Shown here in pieces: positions 1 through 7,509 of a stretch of 42,922 bases of DNA. Both the position numbers and the translations under genes were made by a program. Origin of the DNA: a virus; the IMG/VR virus record IMGVR_UViG_3300036806_000241, positions 1-42,922 of that record; one strand, 5' to 3'. Below the pieces are notes generated by a model. It had not been told where the DNA came from. It saw only the letters and a program-made list of their open reading frames with translations, and did not search any database. Within the stretch, counting starts at the first letter, position 1, and every line of letters starts with the position of its first letter.

Positions 1-738
1 ATCGCCTTCCACGGAGACACGAATCTCAAGCAAAAGTACCTCGAGCGGGTCAAGGCCCATGCACTCGCCGATGAGATCATTCACGGCAAATATTGGGAAG
101 AGGGTAAAGGCTGCGCGGTCGGTTGCACGATCCATGGAAGCAATCACAGCCGCTATGAAAATGAACTGGGCATTCCTCGAATCCTCGCTCGCTTGGAGGA
201 TCGGATCTTCGAGGGAATGCCAAACGGTGATTCCAAGGAGTTCCCGCTTCGATTCCTCTGCGCGATCGAGCCGGGCGCCGATCTATCTCTCGTCTGGTAT
301 CAGTTCGCGCACTGGTTGCTCGTCGATCCAGAGGATGGGGTGATCCAATTTTCCAAGACCGACAAAACGAAGAAGGCCATCAATCAGGTCGCCGAACTCT
401 ACGGTAGGGCCGCTCGAGGCCTTCGAGTTGAAAAACATGAGTGGGAAAGCGCTCATAAAACCGCCTACGCCGCCGACGCCGCCGCCTACGCCGCCGCCGC
501 CGCCGACGCCGCCGCCTACGCCGCCGCCACCGCCGACGCCGCCGCCTACGCCGCCTACGCCGCCTACGCCGCCGCCGCCGCCTACGCCGCCGCCGCCGCC
601 GCCTACGCCGCCTACGCCGCCGCCACCGCCGACGCCGCCGCCTACGCCGCCGCCCGTCGAAAAGCCTTCAGGCGGCAGGCCGACAAGCTGATCGAACTGC
701 TGGCAGCGGCTCCTGTACCGATCGAAGCGGCCGCGTGA
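1..738 (+). CDS. Phage protein of unknown function with Ala/Tyr/Asp repeat tail (5' partial)
   Basis: The reading frame is open from the first base, so the start lies just outside the window. The opening residues IAFHGDTNLKQKYLERV look like the very N-terminus of a widespread phage hypothetical family, so perhaps only a few codons are missing. The conserved-looking N-terminal part (about 150 residues) contains GKGCAVGCTIHG and HSRYENELGIPRILARLED. The C-terminal third is a low-complexity run built from AAAYAAAD-like units, followed by a basic end and a short helix (RRKAFRRQADKLIELLAAAP). No catalytic motif is recognised and the function is unknown. The Ala-rich tail would probably be helical and could mediate oligomerisation; that is inference. 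Its stop overlaps the GTG start of the next gene, so it belongs to the same operon as the sugar genes. Confidence 0.75.
   Translation: MAFHGDTNLKQKYLERVKAHALADEIIHGKYWEEGKGCAVGCTIHGSNHSRYENELGIPRILARLEDRIFEGMPNGDSKEFPLRFLCAIEPGADLSLVWYQFAHWLLVDPEDGVIQFSKTDKTKKAINQVAELYGRAARGLRVEKHEWESAHKTAYAADAAAYAAAAADAAAYAAATADAAAYAAYAAYAAAAAYAAAAAAYAAYAAATADAAAYAAARRKAFRRQADKLIELLAAAPVPIEAAA
463..654 (+). repeat. GCC-rich low-complexity repeat coding for A/Y/D/T units
   Basis: The run consists almost only of GCC codons interrupted by TAC, GAC and a few ACC codons. In frame it reads as alanine with regularly spaced tyrosine or aspartate. The near-perfect codon identity suggests recent expansion by slippage or unequal recombination. 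In the +1 frame the same bases give a proline/threonine run without a stop, which explains a spurious open frame at 428-691. Confidence 0.85.
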
Positions 739-1661
739 CGAAAAACGCGAGAAACGGGTATCTGATCACCGGGGGCACGGGATTCCTCGGGCGAGCGCTC
801 GTGCGCCGGCTGCTCACCGAGGGCGGGGTGTATCCCGAGCATCACCCCGAGCGCGTGTGCATCTACTCGCGCGGTGAGGCCGCCCAGGCGCTGATGCGCT
901 CCGAGCTCAAGGATGATCCGCGCCTTCGCTGGTTCATCGGGGATGTGCGCGATCGCGATCGCCTCGCCCAGGCGATGGAATCGGTGCGGATCGTCGTGCA
1001 CGCGGCGGCGTTGAAGCGCATCGAGGTCGGGATCTACAACCCCACCGAAATGGTGAAGACGAACGTGCTGGGGACCCAGAATGTCATCGAGGCGGCGATC
1101 GCGACCGACGTCGCGCGCGCGGTGCTCGTATCCACGGACAAGGCGGTCGAGCCCTTGAACTGTTATGGGGCGACGAAGCTCGTCGCGGAGAAGCTCTTCT
1201 TGAACGCCCAAGCGCTCGCGGGCGCCCACGGCCCGCGTTTCAGCGCTGTGCGCTACGGGCACGTCGCCGGCAGCACGGGGTCGGTCGTGCCGACCTGGCG
1301 AGCCGCGATCAAGGCGGGGGAGAAGCTGAGGATCACGCACCCGGATGCGACGCGCTTCTGGCTGAGCGCGAGGCAGGCCGTCGATCTCGTGCTGCAGGCC
1401 CTGGAGGCTGAAACCGGATCCCTTGTCGTCCCCGAGCTCCCCGCCTACCGCTTGGGTGATCTCCTCCTCACAATGACCCTGAAGGATGACGAAGCTCTGG
1501 GCGCGGATGTGGAGATCCTCGGAGCGCTGGGGCCCGATGAGAAGTTGCACGAATCGCTCCTGAGCCGACACGAGCCGGGCGGCCCGCGCGACTCCGATCG
1601 CGCACCGCGCCTGTCGATCGACGGCTTGCGCAAGCTCCTCGAGGAGGTCGAGGGCACATGA
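735..1661 (+). CDS. pseB: PseB-like UDP-N-acetylglucosamine 4,6-dehydratase (inverting)
   Basis: This is a short-chain dehydrogenase/reductase of 308 residues. It is expected to catalyse the first step of pseudaminic acid synthesis, dehydration and C5 inversion of UDP-GlcNAc. The Rossmann motif TGGTGFLG is at residues 12-19. VVHAAALKRIE, STDKAVEPLNCYGATK and RYGHVAGSTGSVVP all match the PseB/FlaA1 pattern. The catalytic set D135, K136, Y144 and K148 has the same spacing as D132/K133/Y141/K145 of Helicobacter PseB, from memory of that family. A GPDEKLHESLLS motif near the C-terminus is also typical. The GTG start overlaps the upstream stop by 4 bases, and the gene is followed with a 4-base overlap by an aminotransferase. 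A related dehydratase such as a CapD-type enzyme is possible, but the neighbours favour PseB. Confidence 0.88.
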   Translation: MTKNARNGYLITGGTGFLGRALVRRLLTEGGVYPEHHPERVCIYSRGEAAQALMRSELKDDPRLRWFIGDVRDRDRLAQAMESVRIVVHAAALKRIEVGIYNPTEMVKTNVLGTQNVIEAAIATDVARAVLVSTDKAVEPLNCYGATKLVAEKLFLNAQALAGAHGPRFSAVRYGHVAGSTGSVVPTWRAAIKAGEKLRITHPDATRFWLSARQAVDLVLQALEAETGSLVVPELPAYRLGDLLLTMTLKDDEALGADVEILGALGPDEKLHESLLSRHEPGGPRDSDRAPRLSIDGLRKLLEEVEGT

Positions 1662-2389
1662 GAACGGACGCTTTCAACGTGGTGCACGAGTTCGAGCGCG
1701 CGCTGTGCGACTACACGGGCGCTCCGCACTGCGTCGCGGTCTCGAGTTGCACCATGGCGCTCCTCCTCGCGATGGCGTGGCACCTCCGTAAGTTGCCCTC
1801 CGGCGACCAGATGGTCGTGTGGGCCCGGGAGAGAACGCTCCCAGAAATCGACCAGTGGACCCAAAAACACGGCGGGCGCAGCGAGATCGAAATCCCCAAG
1901 CGCACCTACGTGAGCGTGCCGATGAGCATCATCCACGCGGGAGGGTGGCCCGCGTTTCGGGACGAAGACTGGAAGGGCGCATACCGCCTTCATCCCCTGC
2001 CGATCTGGGATAGTGCGAGGCGGCTGCGCCGCGGCATGTATCACTGGTCGACCCGGTGGAACCCTCCCGCGAACGAGGACGCGCCCGCCCTTCACGGGGA
2101 CATGGTGTGCCTCTCCTTCCACTGGTCGAAGATCCTCGGCATCCAGCAAGGCGGGGCGATCCTGCTCACCGATCCCGAGGCTGACGCCTGGCTTCGCCGC
2201 GCTCGCTTCGATGGCCGGCGCGAGGGCGTTGCCCCGAAGGACGATGAGATACTGCTCGGCTGGCACGCTTATCTTAGCCCAGAAAGTGCGGCGGCCGGGC
2301 TGGTGCGCATGCAATTCCTGCCCGATGACAACGAGGATCTGCCCAACGACGATTATCCCGATCTGAGCAAAATGGAGGTGTTCAAGTGA
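1658..2389 (+). CDS. DegT/DnrJ/EryC1-type sugar aminotransferase, short (PseC role)
   Basis: A PLP-dependent fold type I aminotransferase of the DegT family, 243 residues against roughly 370-390 for usual PseC. The N-terminus has FERALCDYTGAPHCVAVSSCTMAL, split here as FERALCDYTGAPHC and VAVSSCTMAL, matching the substrate/PLP entry of the family. IWDSARRL around residue 118 supplies the aspartate that contacts the PLP ring nitrogen. SFHWSKILGIQQGGAILLTD contains K158, the likely Schiff-base lysine. Its place directly after PseB supports amination of the 4-keto sugar at C4. The C-terminal small domain is largely missing, although the gene is not visibly frameshifted: the downstream gene starts inside its stop. 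Whether the short form is active is uncertain. Confidence 0.78.
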   Translation: MRTDAFNVVHEFERALCDYTGAPHCVAVSSCTMALLLAMAWHLRKLPSGDQMVVWARERTLPEIDQWTQKHGGRSEIEIPKRTYVSVPMSIIHAGGWPAFRDEDWKGAYRLHPLPIWDSARRLRRGMYHWSTRWNPPANEDAPALHGDMVCLSFHWSKILGIQQGGAILLTDPEADAWLRRARFDGRREGVAPKDDEILLGWHAYLSPESAAAGLVRMQFLPDDNEDLPNDDYPDLSKMEVFK

Positions 2390-2625
2390 AACCCGAGGAG
2401 ATGCGAAAGGCCCTGGCCGCGAAGCAGCACCAACCGGAGATCGTCGAGAATTTCGTCGACATCTTCGCGAACAAGGATACCCACGCCCTGCTGCTGCGAT
2501 TTCGCAAAGCCACCGACAACTTTATTTTCAGCGAGGTGCAGGCCAAAGAGCACATCCTCGCCCTGATCAAGGCGGCCAAGGAAGCGGGGATCCACGTGAA
2601 ACAGGATCTGATGTGGGCCGAATAG
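2386..2625 (+). CDS. Small hypothetical protein
   Basis: A 79-residue, mostly helical and charged protein starting at a GTG that overlaps the aminotransferase stop by 4 bases. It shows no signal peptide, membrane segment or recognisable motif. Co-transcription with the sugar operon is clear from the overlap. The role is unknown. Confidence 0.6.
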   Translation: MKPEEMRKALAAKQHQPEIVENFVDIFANKDTHALLLRFRKATDNFIFSEVQAKEHILALIKAAKEAGIHVKQDLMWAE

Positions 2626-3044
2626 TCGTCCCCGGAGAGCCCTTCCCCGCGGAGGACCCGCTGCGCGATCAGCCCCCCGCGCCCGTCCTCTCGGGCACCT
2701 CCGGGGACAAGCCCACGCAGCTCGCCATCACCTCCGAGGCCGAGCGCGTGATCATCCGCTTCCCTGAGCCCAAGCTCTGGGTCGCCCTGGATGTCACCGG
2801 CGCCCGCAATCTCGCCGATGCGCTCAAGGCCGAGGCTGAGCGCGTGAAGCCCTCGGTGAGCGAGCACCGGATCCTCGATCGTGCCGCGAACCGCATGCGC
2901 GATCGGCTGGTGGTCCGGGTGAGCATCATGCTGAACAGCATGGACCGGAAGAAGAAGAAAACCTCCTACCAGGCCGGCGCGATCGTTGATCAGGTGCTCT
3001 CGGCCGTGAACGAGCTCGCCGATCGCTATCGGAGCATCCTGTGA
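2613..3044 (+). CDS. Hypothetical phage protein
   Basis: A 143-residue protein with a GTG start inside the end of the preceding gene. The N-terminal 35 residues are proline-rich and probably disordered. The middle has an alternating beta-like stretch (ERVIIRFPEPKLWVALDVTGARNLADAL) better read as two pieces, ERVIIRFPEPKLWVALDV and TGARNLADAL. The end is a long helix. No catalytic residues are recognised. It sits between sugar genes but looks like a general phage gene, so a role in the pathway is not supported. Confidence 0.6.
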   Translation: MGRIVVPGEPFPAEDPLRDQPPAPVLSGTSGDKPTQLAITSEAERVIIRFPEPKLWVALDVTGARNLADALKAEAERVKPSVSEHRILDRAANRMRDRLVVRVSIMLNSMDRKKKKTSYQAGAIVDQVLSAVNELADRYRSIL

Positions 3045-3496
3045 GACTCGTCAAGCTGACCGGCATGCCGCACCCGGACTACGGGAACGAATCCCGGCCG
3101 CTCTACATCGACGCCGAGCACGTGCTCTACGTCGAGCGCAGCTTCTCGGGCTGGATGAAAGAGGACGTCCAGGAACAATGGCGCCAGTCCCTGCAGCAGC
3201 TCTTCGAGGAGGTCGAGCGGGTGGGCGAGGACTTGAAGCGAATGCGCTCCTTCGAGGGCGAGGACCAGGTGAACAAGACCATGGACTTGCGCGATGCGAT
3301 CGGGTCGCTCTCGTCCGCCGCCAACCTGTGCGCGAGGTTCGCATCCAACCCAGCCTTCCACAAGCGGGTCGAGGTGACGACGATCGGCCTCGCCTATGAG
3401 GGTTCGGGCAATACGCTTGCGCGCGTGCACGTGATGGAGAGCCCCGATCAGGTCGCGCAGCTGATCTATCCCGATGATCCGAGGACGACATCATGA
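3041..3496 (+). CDS. Hypothetical protein with split FlbD-like beta edges
   Basis: 151 residues with a GTG start overlapping the upstream stop. The N-terminus (VKLTGMPHPDYG, then RPLYIDAEHVLYVER) and the C-terminus (VEVTTIGLAYEGS, then ARVHVMESPDQVAQLI) together resemble the short FlbD-type fold known from small phage and flagellar proteins. A helical insertion of about 70 residues separates the two halves. That resemblance is by eye only. No enzymatic motif is seen and the function is unknown. Confidence 0.6.
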   Translation: MRLVKLTGMPHPDYGNESRPLYIDAEHVLYVERSFSGWMKEDVQEQWRQSLQQLFEEVERVGEDLKRMRSFEGEDQVNKTMDLRDAIGSLSSAANLCARFASNPAFHKRVEVTTIGLAYEGSGNTLARVHVMESPDQVAQLIYPDDPRTTS

Positions 3497-4134
3497 GTAA
3501 AAGCAAAACGACGAAGAAACCGCTCAAGGTGGCGATCATCGCGGGCGGCGCGAAGGAAGCGAATTTTCTTGACCCCAAGACGAGCGGGCAGTGGGAGGTA
3601 TGGGGCCTGAACGCGATCCGCCCGAACGAGCGTCTGCGCGGGTCCTGGGTGCGTCCGATCACCTGGGCGCGCATGTTCAACCTGCACCGCTTCGAGCACC
3701 TGAACCGCGACTGCCCGGAATACATCTACACGGATTCCGAGTGGGCGAAGCGCAACCGCGAGGTGCCCTTCTACGTGGTCGACAGCTGGCACGGGCTGCT
3801 CCCGAACGAGCACCTCTTTCCGATCGCGGACCTGCAAAGCCTTCCCCGGGGCGGGCTCTACCATGCGGGCAGCCTCGACATGCTGGTCGCCTATGCCGTG
3901 CACCTCGGGGCGGTGGCAATCTCCTTGCATGGGATCGGCCTCTCGCTAGATAGCCACCGCGATGAGCCGATCTCGGCTCGCGCGTGCCTTGAATACTGGT
4001 GCGGGGTGGCCGAAGGGCGCGGCCGCAACGTGAGCGCCGCCCCCGACTGTGACATCTTCTACCAGTATCACCTGGTGCGCTCGAGGAGCGTCTACGGGTT
4101 CGACGACGTGCAGCTGATCGAGCGCCGGCCGTGA
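3493..4134 (+). CDS. Rossmann-like MptE/DUF115-type protein, candidate glycosyltransferase
   Basis: 213 residues. After a basic N-terminal tail comes a beta-strand/glycine motif KVAIIAGGAKEANF, then WEVWGLNAIRP, a histidine-rich middle (MFNLHRFEHLN) and a later GGLYHAGSLDMLVAYAV, AISLHGIGLSL block. The order of motifs matches the protein encoded at 13425-14525 (IVGSAPSS, WAIWGCSPGA, FWTSTMAYMLALAI, IGLWGVDMA), so the two look like paralogues. This architecture recalls the MptE-like/DUF115 group, which includes Maf flagellin nonulosonate transferases, and bacterial sialyltransferases of the Cst-II type. Lying directly in front of the CMP-sugar synthetase gene with a 4-base overlap, it is a candidate user of CMP-pseudaminic acid. 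The family assignment is tentative and the substrate is inference. Confidence 0.6.
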   Translation: MSKSKTTKKPLKVAIIAGGAKEANFLDPKTSGQWEVWGLNAIRPNERLRGSWVRPITWARMFNLHRFEHLNRDCPEYIYTDSEWAKRNREVPFYVVDSWHGLLPNEHLFPIADLQSLPRGGLYHAGSLDMLVAYAVHLGAVAISLHGIGLSLDSHRDEPISARACLEYWCGVAEGRGRNVSAAPDCDIFYQYHLVRSRSVYGFDDVQLIERRP

Positions 4135-4724
4135 ACGTCGCCATCATCCCGGCGCGCGGAGGCAGCAGGAGGATCCCGCGGAAGAACATCCGCGATTTCC
4201 ACGGCAAGCCGATCATCGCCTACTCGATCGAGAAGGCGCTCACGTGCGGCGTGTTCGACCTCGTCTACGTGAGCACCGAGGACAATGAGATCGACCTCGT
4301 CGCCAGAAGATACGGCGCGGAAACCTTGCGCCGCGATCTTGCACTCGCGCGCGATGAAGTGGGAACGCAGGAGGTGATGCGCTCGGAGCTGGGCTATATC
4401 GTGTCGCAGGCAGTAGGGAAATCGTCAATCGAATACGCTTGCTGCATCTACCCATGCGCTCCGATGCTCAGCAGGGGCGATCTGTGGCGAGGTCTGGAAG
4501 CCCTGAAGCAGGCCAACGCCTGGTACGCCTTCTCCGTGCTCACGCGGCCGCTCGCGGATGCCGGGATGTTCTACTGGGGCCAAGCGACGAGCTTCCTCGA
4601 GGGGGCTTTCTTGTACGGACCGCGTTCGGTGATGATCCCGATTCCCGATGAGCGCGGGATCGACATCAATACGCCCGAGGACTGGGCGAGGGCGGAAGCC
4701 ATGTCCGCGGCCCTGAAACCATGA
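4131..4724 (+). CDS. pseF: PseF-like acylneuraminate/pseudaminate cytidylyltransferase
   Basis: A 197-residue nucleotidyltransferase expected to activate the nonulosonic acid with CTP, giving the CMP-sugar. The N-terminal nucleotide-binding motif is IIPARGGSRRIPRKNI, followed by GKPIIAYSIEKAL and VYVSTEDNEI. CCIYPCAPML and the DAGMFYWG segment fit the PseF/NeuA pattern, and DINTPEDWARAE is the usual C-terminal signature. It is about 30 residues shorter than typical PseF, with the shortening in the middle. The GTG start lies within the upstream stop and the stop overlaps the methylase start. Specificity for pseudaminic rather than neuraminic or legionaminic acid rests on its neighbours. Confidence 0.88.
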   Translation: MNVAIIPARGGSRRIPRKNIRDFHGKPIIAYSIEKALTCGVFDLVYVSTEDNEIDLVARRYGAETLRRDLALARDEVGTQEVMRSELGYIVSQAVGKSSIEYACCIYPCAPMLSRGDLWRGLEALKQANAWYAFSVLTRPLADAGMFYWGQATSFLEGAFLYGPRSVMIPIPDERGIDINTPEDWARAEAMSAALKP

Positions 4725-5335
4725 ATCCGCAAGAAGAGCTCTGGGCGGGGAAATTCGGGGACGAGTACCAGCGACGCTCACCCGGGGATGTCGAGGCGAA
4801 CCGCGTGCTGTTCGAGCACGTCCTGCGGCGCCTGTCGATTCGCTCGGTGATCGAGTTCGGCGCAGGAGTCGGGAACAACCTGCTCGCGCTCCGCGAGCTG
4901 CTGCCAGAGGTCGCCCTAGCAGCCATCGAGATCAATCTGCTTGCCGCGGAGGAGATCCGTCTGAAACGCCTAGCCGTCGACATTTTCGTAGGATCAGCAC
5001 TCACCCTCAATCCCTGGGCGAACCCCGGAAGATCGACGTGGGACCTGGTGCTCACGAAGGGCTTCCTGATCCACATCCCCCCGGATGACCTGCCCATGGT
5101 CTACGAGAAGATGCACCAAGCGAGCCAGCGCTACATCATGGTGGCGGAGTACTACAACCCGAAACCGGTCGCCATCCCCTACCGCGGGCAGGAACAGGCC
5201 TTGTGGAAGCGCGATTTCGCGGGCGAGCTCCTCGATCGCTATACCGACCTCTGTCTGATCGACTATGGTTTCGTGTACCACCGGGATCCGCATCCCCAGG
5301 ACGACCTCACCTGGTTCTTGATGGAAAAGCGATGA
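4721..5335 (+). CDS. Pseudaminic acid biosynthesis-associated methyltransferase
   Basis: 204 residues with a class I SAM-dependent methyltransferase fold. Motif I is VIEFGAGVGNN at about residues 43-53, with the acidic ribose-binding position in AAIEIN. WDLVLTKGFLIHIPPDDL matches the post-motif region of the pseudaminic-acid-associated methylase family (TIGR03587, named from memory). MVAEYYNPKPVAIPYRG is another stretch typical of that family. Such enzymes are found in pseudaminic acid clusters and are thought to methylate the sugar or a precursor; the exact position is not established here. ATG start with a 4-base overlap after pseF. Confidence 0.85.
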   Translation: MNPQEELWAGKFGDEYQRRSPGDVEANRVLFEHVLRRLSIRSVIEFGAGVGNNLLALRELLPEVALAAIEINLLAAEEIRLKRLAVDIFVGSALTLNPWANPGRSTWDLVLTKGFLIHIPPDDLPMVYEKMHQASQRYIMVAEYYNPKPVAIPYRGQEQALWKRDFAGELLDRYTDLCLIDYGFVYHRDPHPQDDLTWFLMEKR

Positions 5336-5487
5336 GGCCGACGAAGAGTCCGGAGGAGATCGTGCGCGAGGTGGCCAAACGCATCAAACAGGATGCTCCA
5401 CACGCCGATCCCATTGTCGTCGAGGCGCTGATGAGCCGCTTACGCGCGAAATTGCGTCGACTCCAACTCGAGGATCATCCGAAATGA
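5332..5487 (+). CDS. Very small hypothetical protein (51 aa)
   Basis: The start was chosen at the ATG that overlaps the methylase stop (ATGA); the longer open frame upstream lies inside the methylase. The product is a highly charged helical peptide, beginning MRPTKSPEEIVREVAKRI and rich in Arg/Lys. Its own stop overlaps the next gene's ATG, so it is cleanly fitted into the operon. No function can be proposed. Confidence 0.5.
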   Translation: MRPTKSPEEIVREVAKRIKQDAPHADPIVVEALMSRLRAKLRRLQLEDHPK

Positions 5488-6599
5488 ACCGCTGCCGCCT
5501 GTGCGTGATCCCGGACACGCGCCCGGACACACCCTTCGAGGACGGGGTGTGCTCGGCGTGCCGCTCCTTCGCGCGCCGGCCGAGGATCGACTGGGAAGCG
5601 AGGCTCTTGCACTTCCGTGAGGTGATCCGCCGCGCCTGGCAGGATTACCCGAGCGCTCACCCCTACGATTGCATCGTCGCGAGCTCAGGGGGCAAGGACA
5701 GCCACTGGCAGGTGCTCAAAGTGCTCGAGCTCGGCTACCGGCCGCTCGTGGTGACCGCCTCGACCTGCATGCTCACCCCGATCGGGCGAGCGAATATCGA
5801 CAACCTCGCGCGCTTCGCCCCGACGATCGAAGTGACCCCCAACCGCACGGTGCGCGCGAAGCTGAATAAGTTGGGGCTTGAGTTGGTGGGGGATATCTCC
5901 TGGCCCGAGCACGCCACGATCTTCAACGCTCCCTGGTCGATCGCCGCGGCGATGCAAATCCCGGTCGTGCTCTACGGGGAGAACCCCCAGGAGGCCTACG
6001 GCGGGCCGGCGGGCACCGAGGACGCCCGCCAGATGACCCGGCGCTGGGTGAGCGAATTCGGTGGGTTCCTTGGCCTACGCGCGCAGGACCTGGTGGGGAA
6101 GGAGGATCTCAGCGCGGATGATCTTCGGCCCTACACGCCCCTTGATCCCGCCGCAGTCGAGGCTGCAAGAGTCCAGGCCCATTTCATGGGGGCGTATTTC
6201 GAATGGGATTCCGAGCGCAACGCCACGGTCGCGGCCGAGCACGGGATGGTGCAGGAGCTGCCCTGTGAGGCGAACTGGTGGAAGGCCGAGAACCTGGACA
6301 ACGCGATGACCGGCCTGCACGATCACGGGTGCTATCGCAAGTATGGCTACGGGCGCGCCGCCGCGCAGCTCTCGGTGGATATCCGAAACGGCAGGATGAC
6401 GCGGGAGCGCGCGATCAGTATCGTGCAGGGGCGAGATGGCATCTTTCCCTGGGACTATGCCGACGTCGCGTTCGATGACGTGCTCGATCGCCTGCAAATG
6501 CCCGAGAAACAGCTGCTCAGGGTGCTCGATCGTTTCACGAACTGGGAGCTCTTTGGCAAGATCGATAACGCTCGCCCGATCCTGAAGGAGTTCCTCTGA
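5484..6599 (+). CDS. N-acetyl-sugar amidotransferase (PseA/WbpG type)
   Basis: 371 residues. The N-terminus carries a four-cysteine zinc-like site (C4, C7, C23, C26). A PP-loop ATP pyrophosphatase motif SSGGKDS is at residues 67-73, followed by VLKVLELGYRPLVV. GENPQEAYGGPAGTED and the DHGCYRKYGYGR block are characteristic of the N-acetyl sugar amidotransferase family (WbpG, PseA). In those systems the enzyme converts an N-acetyl group into an acetamidino group, with ammonia channelled from a HisH/HisF-like pair. A HisF-like gene follows immediately, consistent with this, but no HisH was seen. The expected product would be an acetamidino form of the nonulosonic acid. Length is normal for the family and no key residue appears missing. 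Confidence 0.88.
   Translation: MNRCRLCVIPDTRPDTPFEDGVCSACRSFARRPRIDWEARLLHFREVIRRAWQDYPSAHPYDCIVASSGGKDSHWQVLKVLELGYRPLVVTASTCMLTPIGRANIDNLARFAPTIEVTPNRTVRAKLNKLGLELVGDISWPEHATIFNAPWSIAAAMQIPVVLYGENPQEAYGGPAGTEDARQMTRRWVSEFGGFLGLRAQDLVGKEDLSADDLRPYTPLDPAAVEAARVQAHFMGAYFEWDSERNATVAAEHGMVQELPCEANWWKAENLDNAMTGLHDHGCYRKYGYGRAAAQLSVDIRNGRMTRERAISIVQGRDGIFPWDYADVAFDDVLDRLQMPEKQLLRVLDRFTNWELFGKIDNARPILKEFL
6585..6598 (+). promoter_or_regulatory. Strong ribosome binding site deciding a CTG start
   Basis: AAGGAG at 6585-6590 sits five bases before a CTG at 6596 that overlaps the upstream TGA stop (CTGA). No ATG, GTG or TTG with comparable spacing exists before the conserved HisF N-terminus. Starting at the later GTG at 6626 would remove the first beta strand (KRIIPT). 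Confidence 0.65.
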
Positions 6600-7330
6600 C
6601 CCTCGCGAAGCGCATCATTCCCACGGTGCTCTGCCGCGGGCGCGTGATGGTGAAGGGGACGCGCTTCAACGCCTGGCGCTCCGTGGGGCTCGCCGCCCAG
6701 GCGGTAAGGATCCACGCGGCGCGTGGGGTGGACGAGGTGTGCCTCCTTGACATCGCAGCGACCCCCGAGGGCCGGCTGATCGATCCGGAGCTCGTGAGCG
6801 AGTTGGCCGATTCCCTCTTCGTGCCCCTTACCGTGGGAGGAGGTATCAGGACGGCCGAGGACGCGCGCAGGCTCCTTCGCGCCGGCGCCGACAAGGTAGT
6901 GGTCGGGACCGCGGGCCCCAGGGCGATCTCCGAGATCTCGATGAAGGTGGGGAGCCAAGCGGTCGTCGCCGCTTGCGACGACCGGAACGGCCGGGCCCAC
7001 GTGCGCTGCGGCAACGCGTCCACGCACCAAAGTGCCCTGGGCTGGGCGAGGAGCTGCTACCAGCACGGGGCGGGAGAGATCCTCCTCACTGCGATCGACT
7101 TGGAGGGCACGATGCAGGGCTACGATCTGTACCTGATCGGGCGAATCAGCGAGGCACTCCCGATTCCGGTCATCGCCCACGGGGGGGCGGGCACCTACCA
7201 GCACCTGCTCGAGGCGCTCGAAGTCGGGGCGGATGCGGTGGCGGCGGGGGCCATGTTTCAGTTCACCGATCAGACCCCGCGGGGCGCGGCCGCGTATCTG
7301 TGCGAGCACGGCCTTGAAGTGCGGGTATGA
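6596..7330 (+). CDS. HisF-like cyclase-family protein of the acetamidino-sugar type (HisF2)
   Basis: About 244 residues with a (beta/alpha)8-barrel pattern: AKRIIPTVL, EVCLLDIAATPEGRLID, PLTVGGGIRTAEDARRLL, GADKVVVGTAG, GAGEILLTAIDLEGTMQGYD, PIPVIAHGGAG and GADAVAAGAMF. These are the phosphate-binding and core loops of HisF. The first catalytic aspartate of true HisF (in the ACLDV strand) is replaced by Leu in PTVL, while the second (in AACDDR) is kept. This matches the HisF2/AglZ subgroup that delivers ammonia for acetamidino sugars and not histidine synthesis. The start is placed at CTG 6596 because the conserved first strand precedes the GTG at 6626 and a good Shine-Dalgarno sequence is present. 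The HisH glutaminase partner is not in the window; host HisH or free ammonia may serve. Confidence 0.82.
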   Translation: MTLAKRIIPTVLCRGRVMVKGTRFNAWRSVGLAAQAVRIHAARGVDEVCLLDIAATPEGRLIDPELVSELADSLFVPLTVGGGIRTAEDARRLLRAGADKVVVGTAGPRAISEISMKVGSQAVVAACDDRNGRAHVRCGNASTHQSALGWARSCYQHGAGEILLTAIDLEGTMQGYDLYLIGRISEALPIPVIAHGGAGTYQHLLEALEVGADAVAAGAMFQFTDQTPRGAAAYLCEHGLEVRV

Positions 7331-7509
7331 TCAGGCATCACCCCGCGGAGGGCGCCAACGTAGCGAGAATCGATGATTCCGACCCCGCGCATCCCTTCGT
7401 GATCCCGTTCTTGTGCGCTCGGTGCGGGAGCCCCGCCTGCTACGGCCGCGGGCCGTTGTGGGCTTGCAGCAGCTGTTGGCAGTGGACCGGACTCTGGAGG
7501 AGGCAATAA
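7327..7509 (+). CDS. Small putative zinc-ribbon protein
   Basis: 60 residues, with an ATG overlapping the HisF2 stop. The pairs C30-x2-C33 and C47-x2-C50, with an additional C38, form a zinc-ribbon-like arrangement within LCARCGSPACYGRGPLWACSSCW, read as LCARCGSPACY and LWACSSCW. A DNA, RNA or protein contact role is possible but cannot be assigned. It is separated from the next gene by only the strong GGAGGAGG ribosome binding site region. Confidence 0.55.
   Translation: MIRHHPAEGANVARIDDSDPAHPFVIPFLCARCGSPACYGRGPLWACSSCWQWTGLWRRQ

Noticed and set aside
428-691. Proline/threonine-rich open frame starting MKNMSGKALIK
   Set aside because: It is the out-of-frame reading of the GCC/TAC/GAC repeat of the gene at 1-738 and has no ribosome binding site or non-repetitive domain.
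2613-3044. Idea that one of the unknown operon proteins is PseG
   Set aside because: None shows the N-terminal glycine/histidine motif or GT-B-like pattern of PseG, and lengths are too short.
6626-7330. GTG at 6626 as start of the HisF-like gene
   Set aside because: It would remove the conserved first beta strand and lacks a ribosome binding site, whereas AAGGAG precedes the CTG at 6596.
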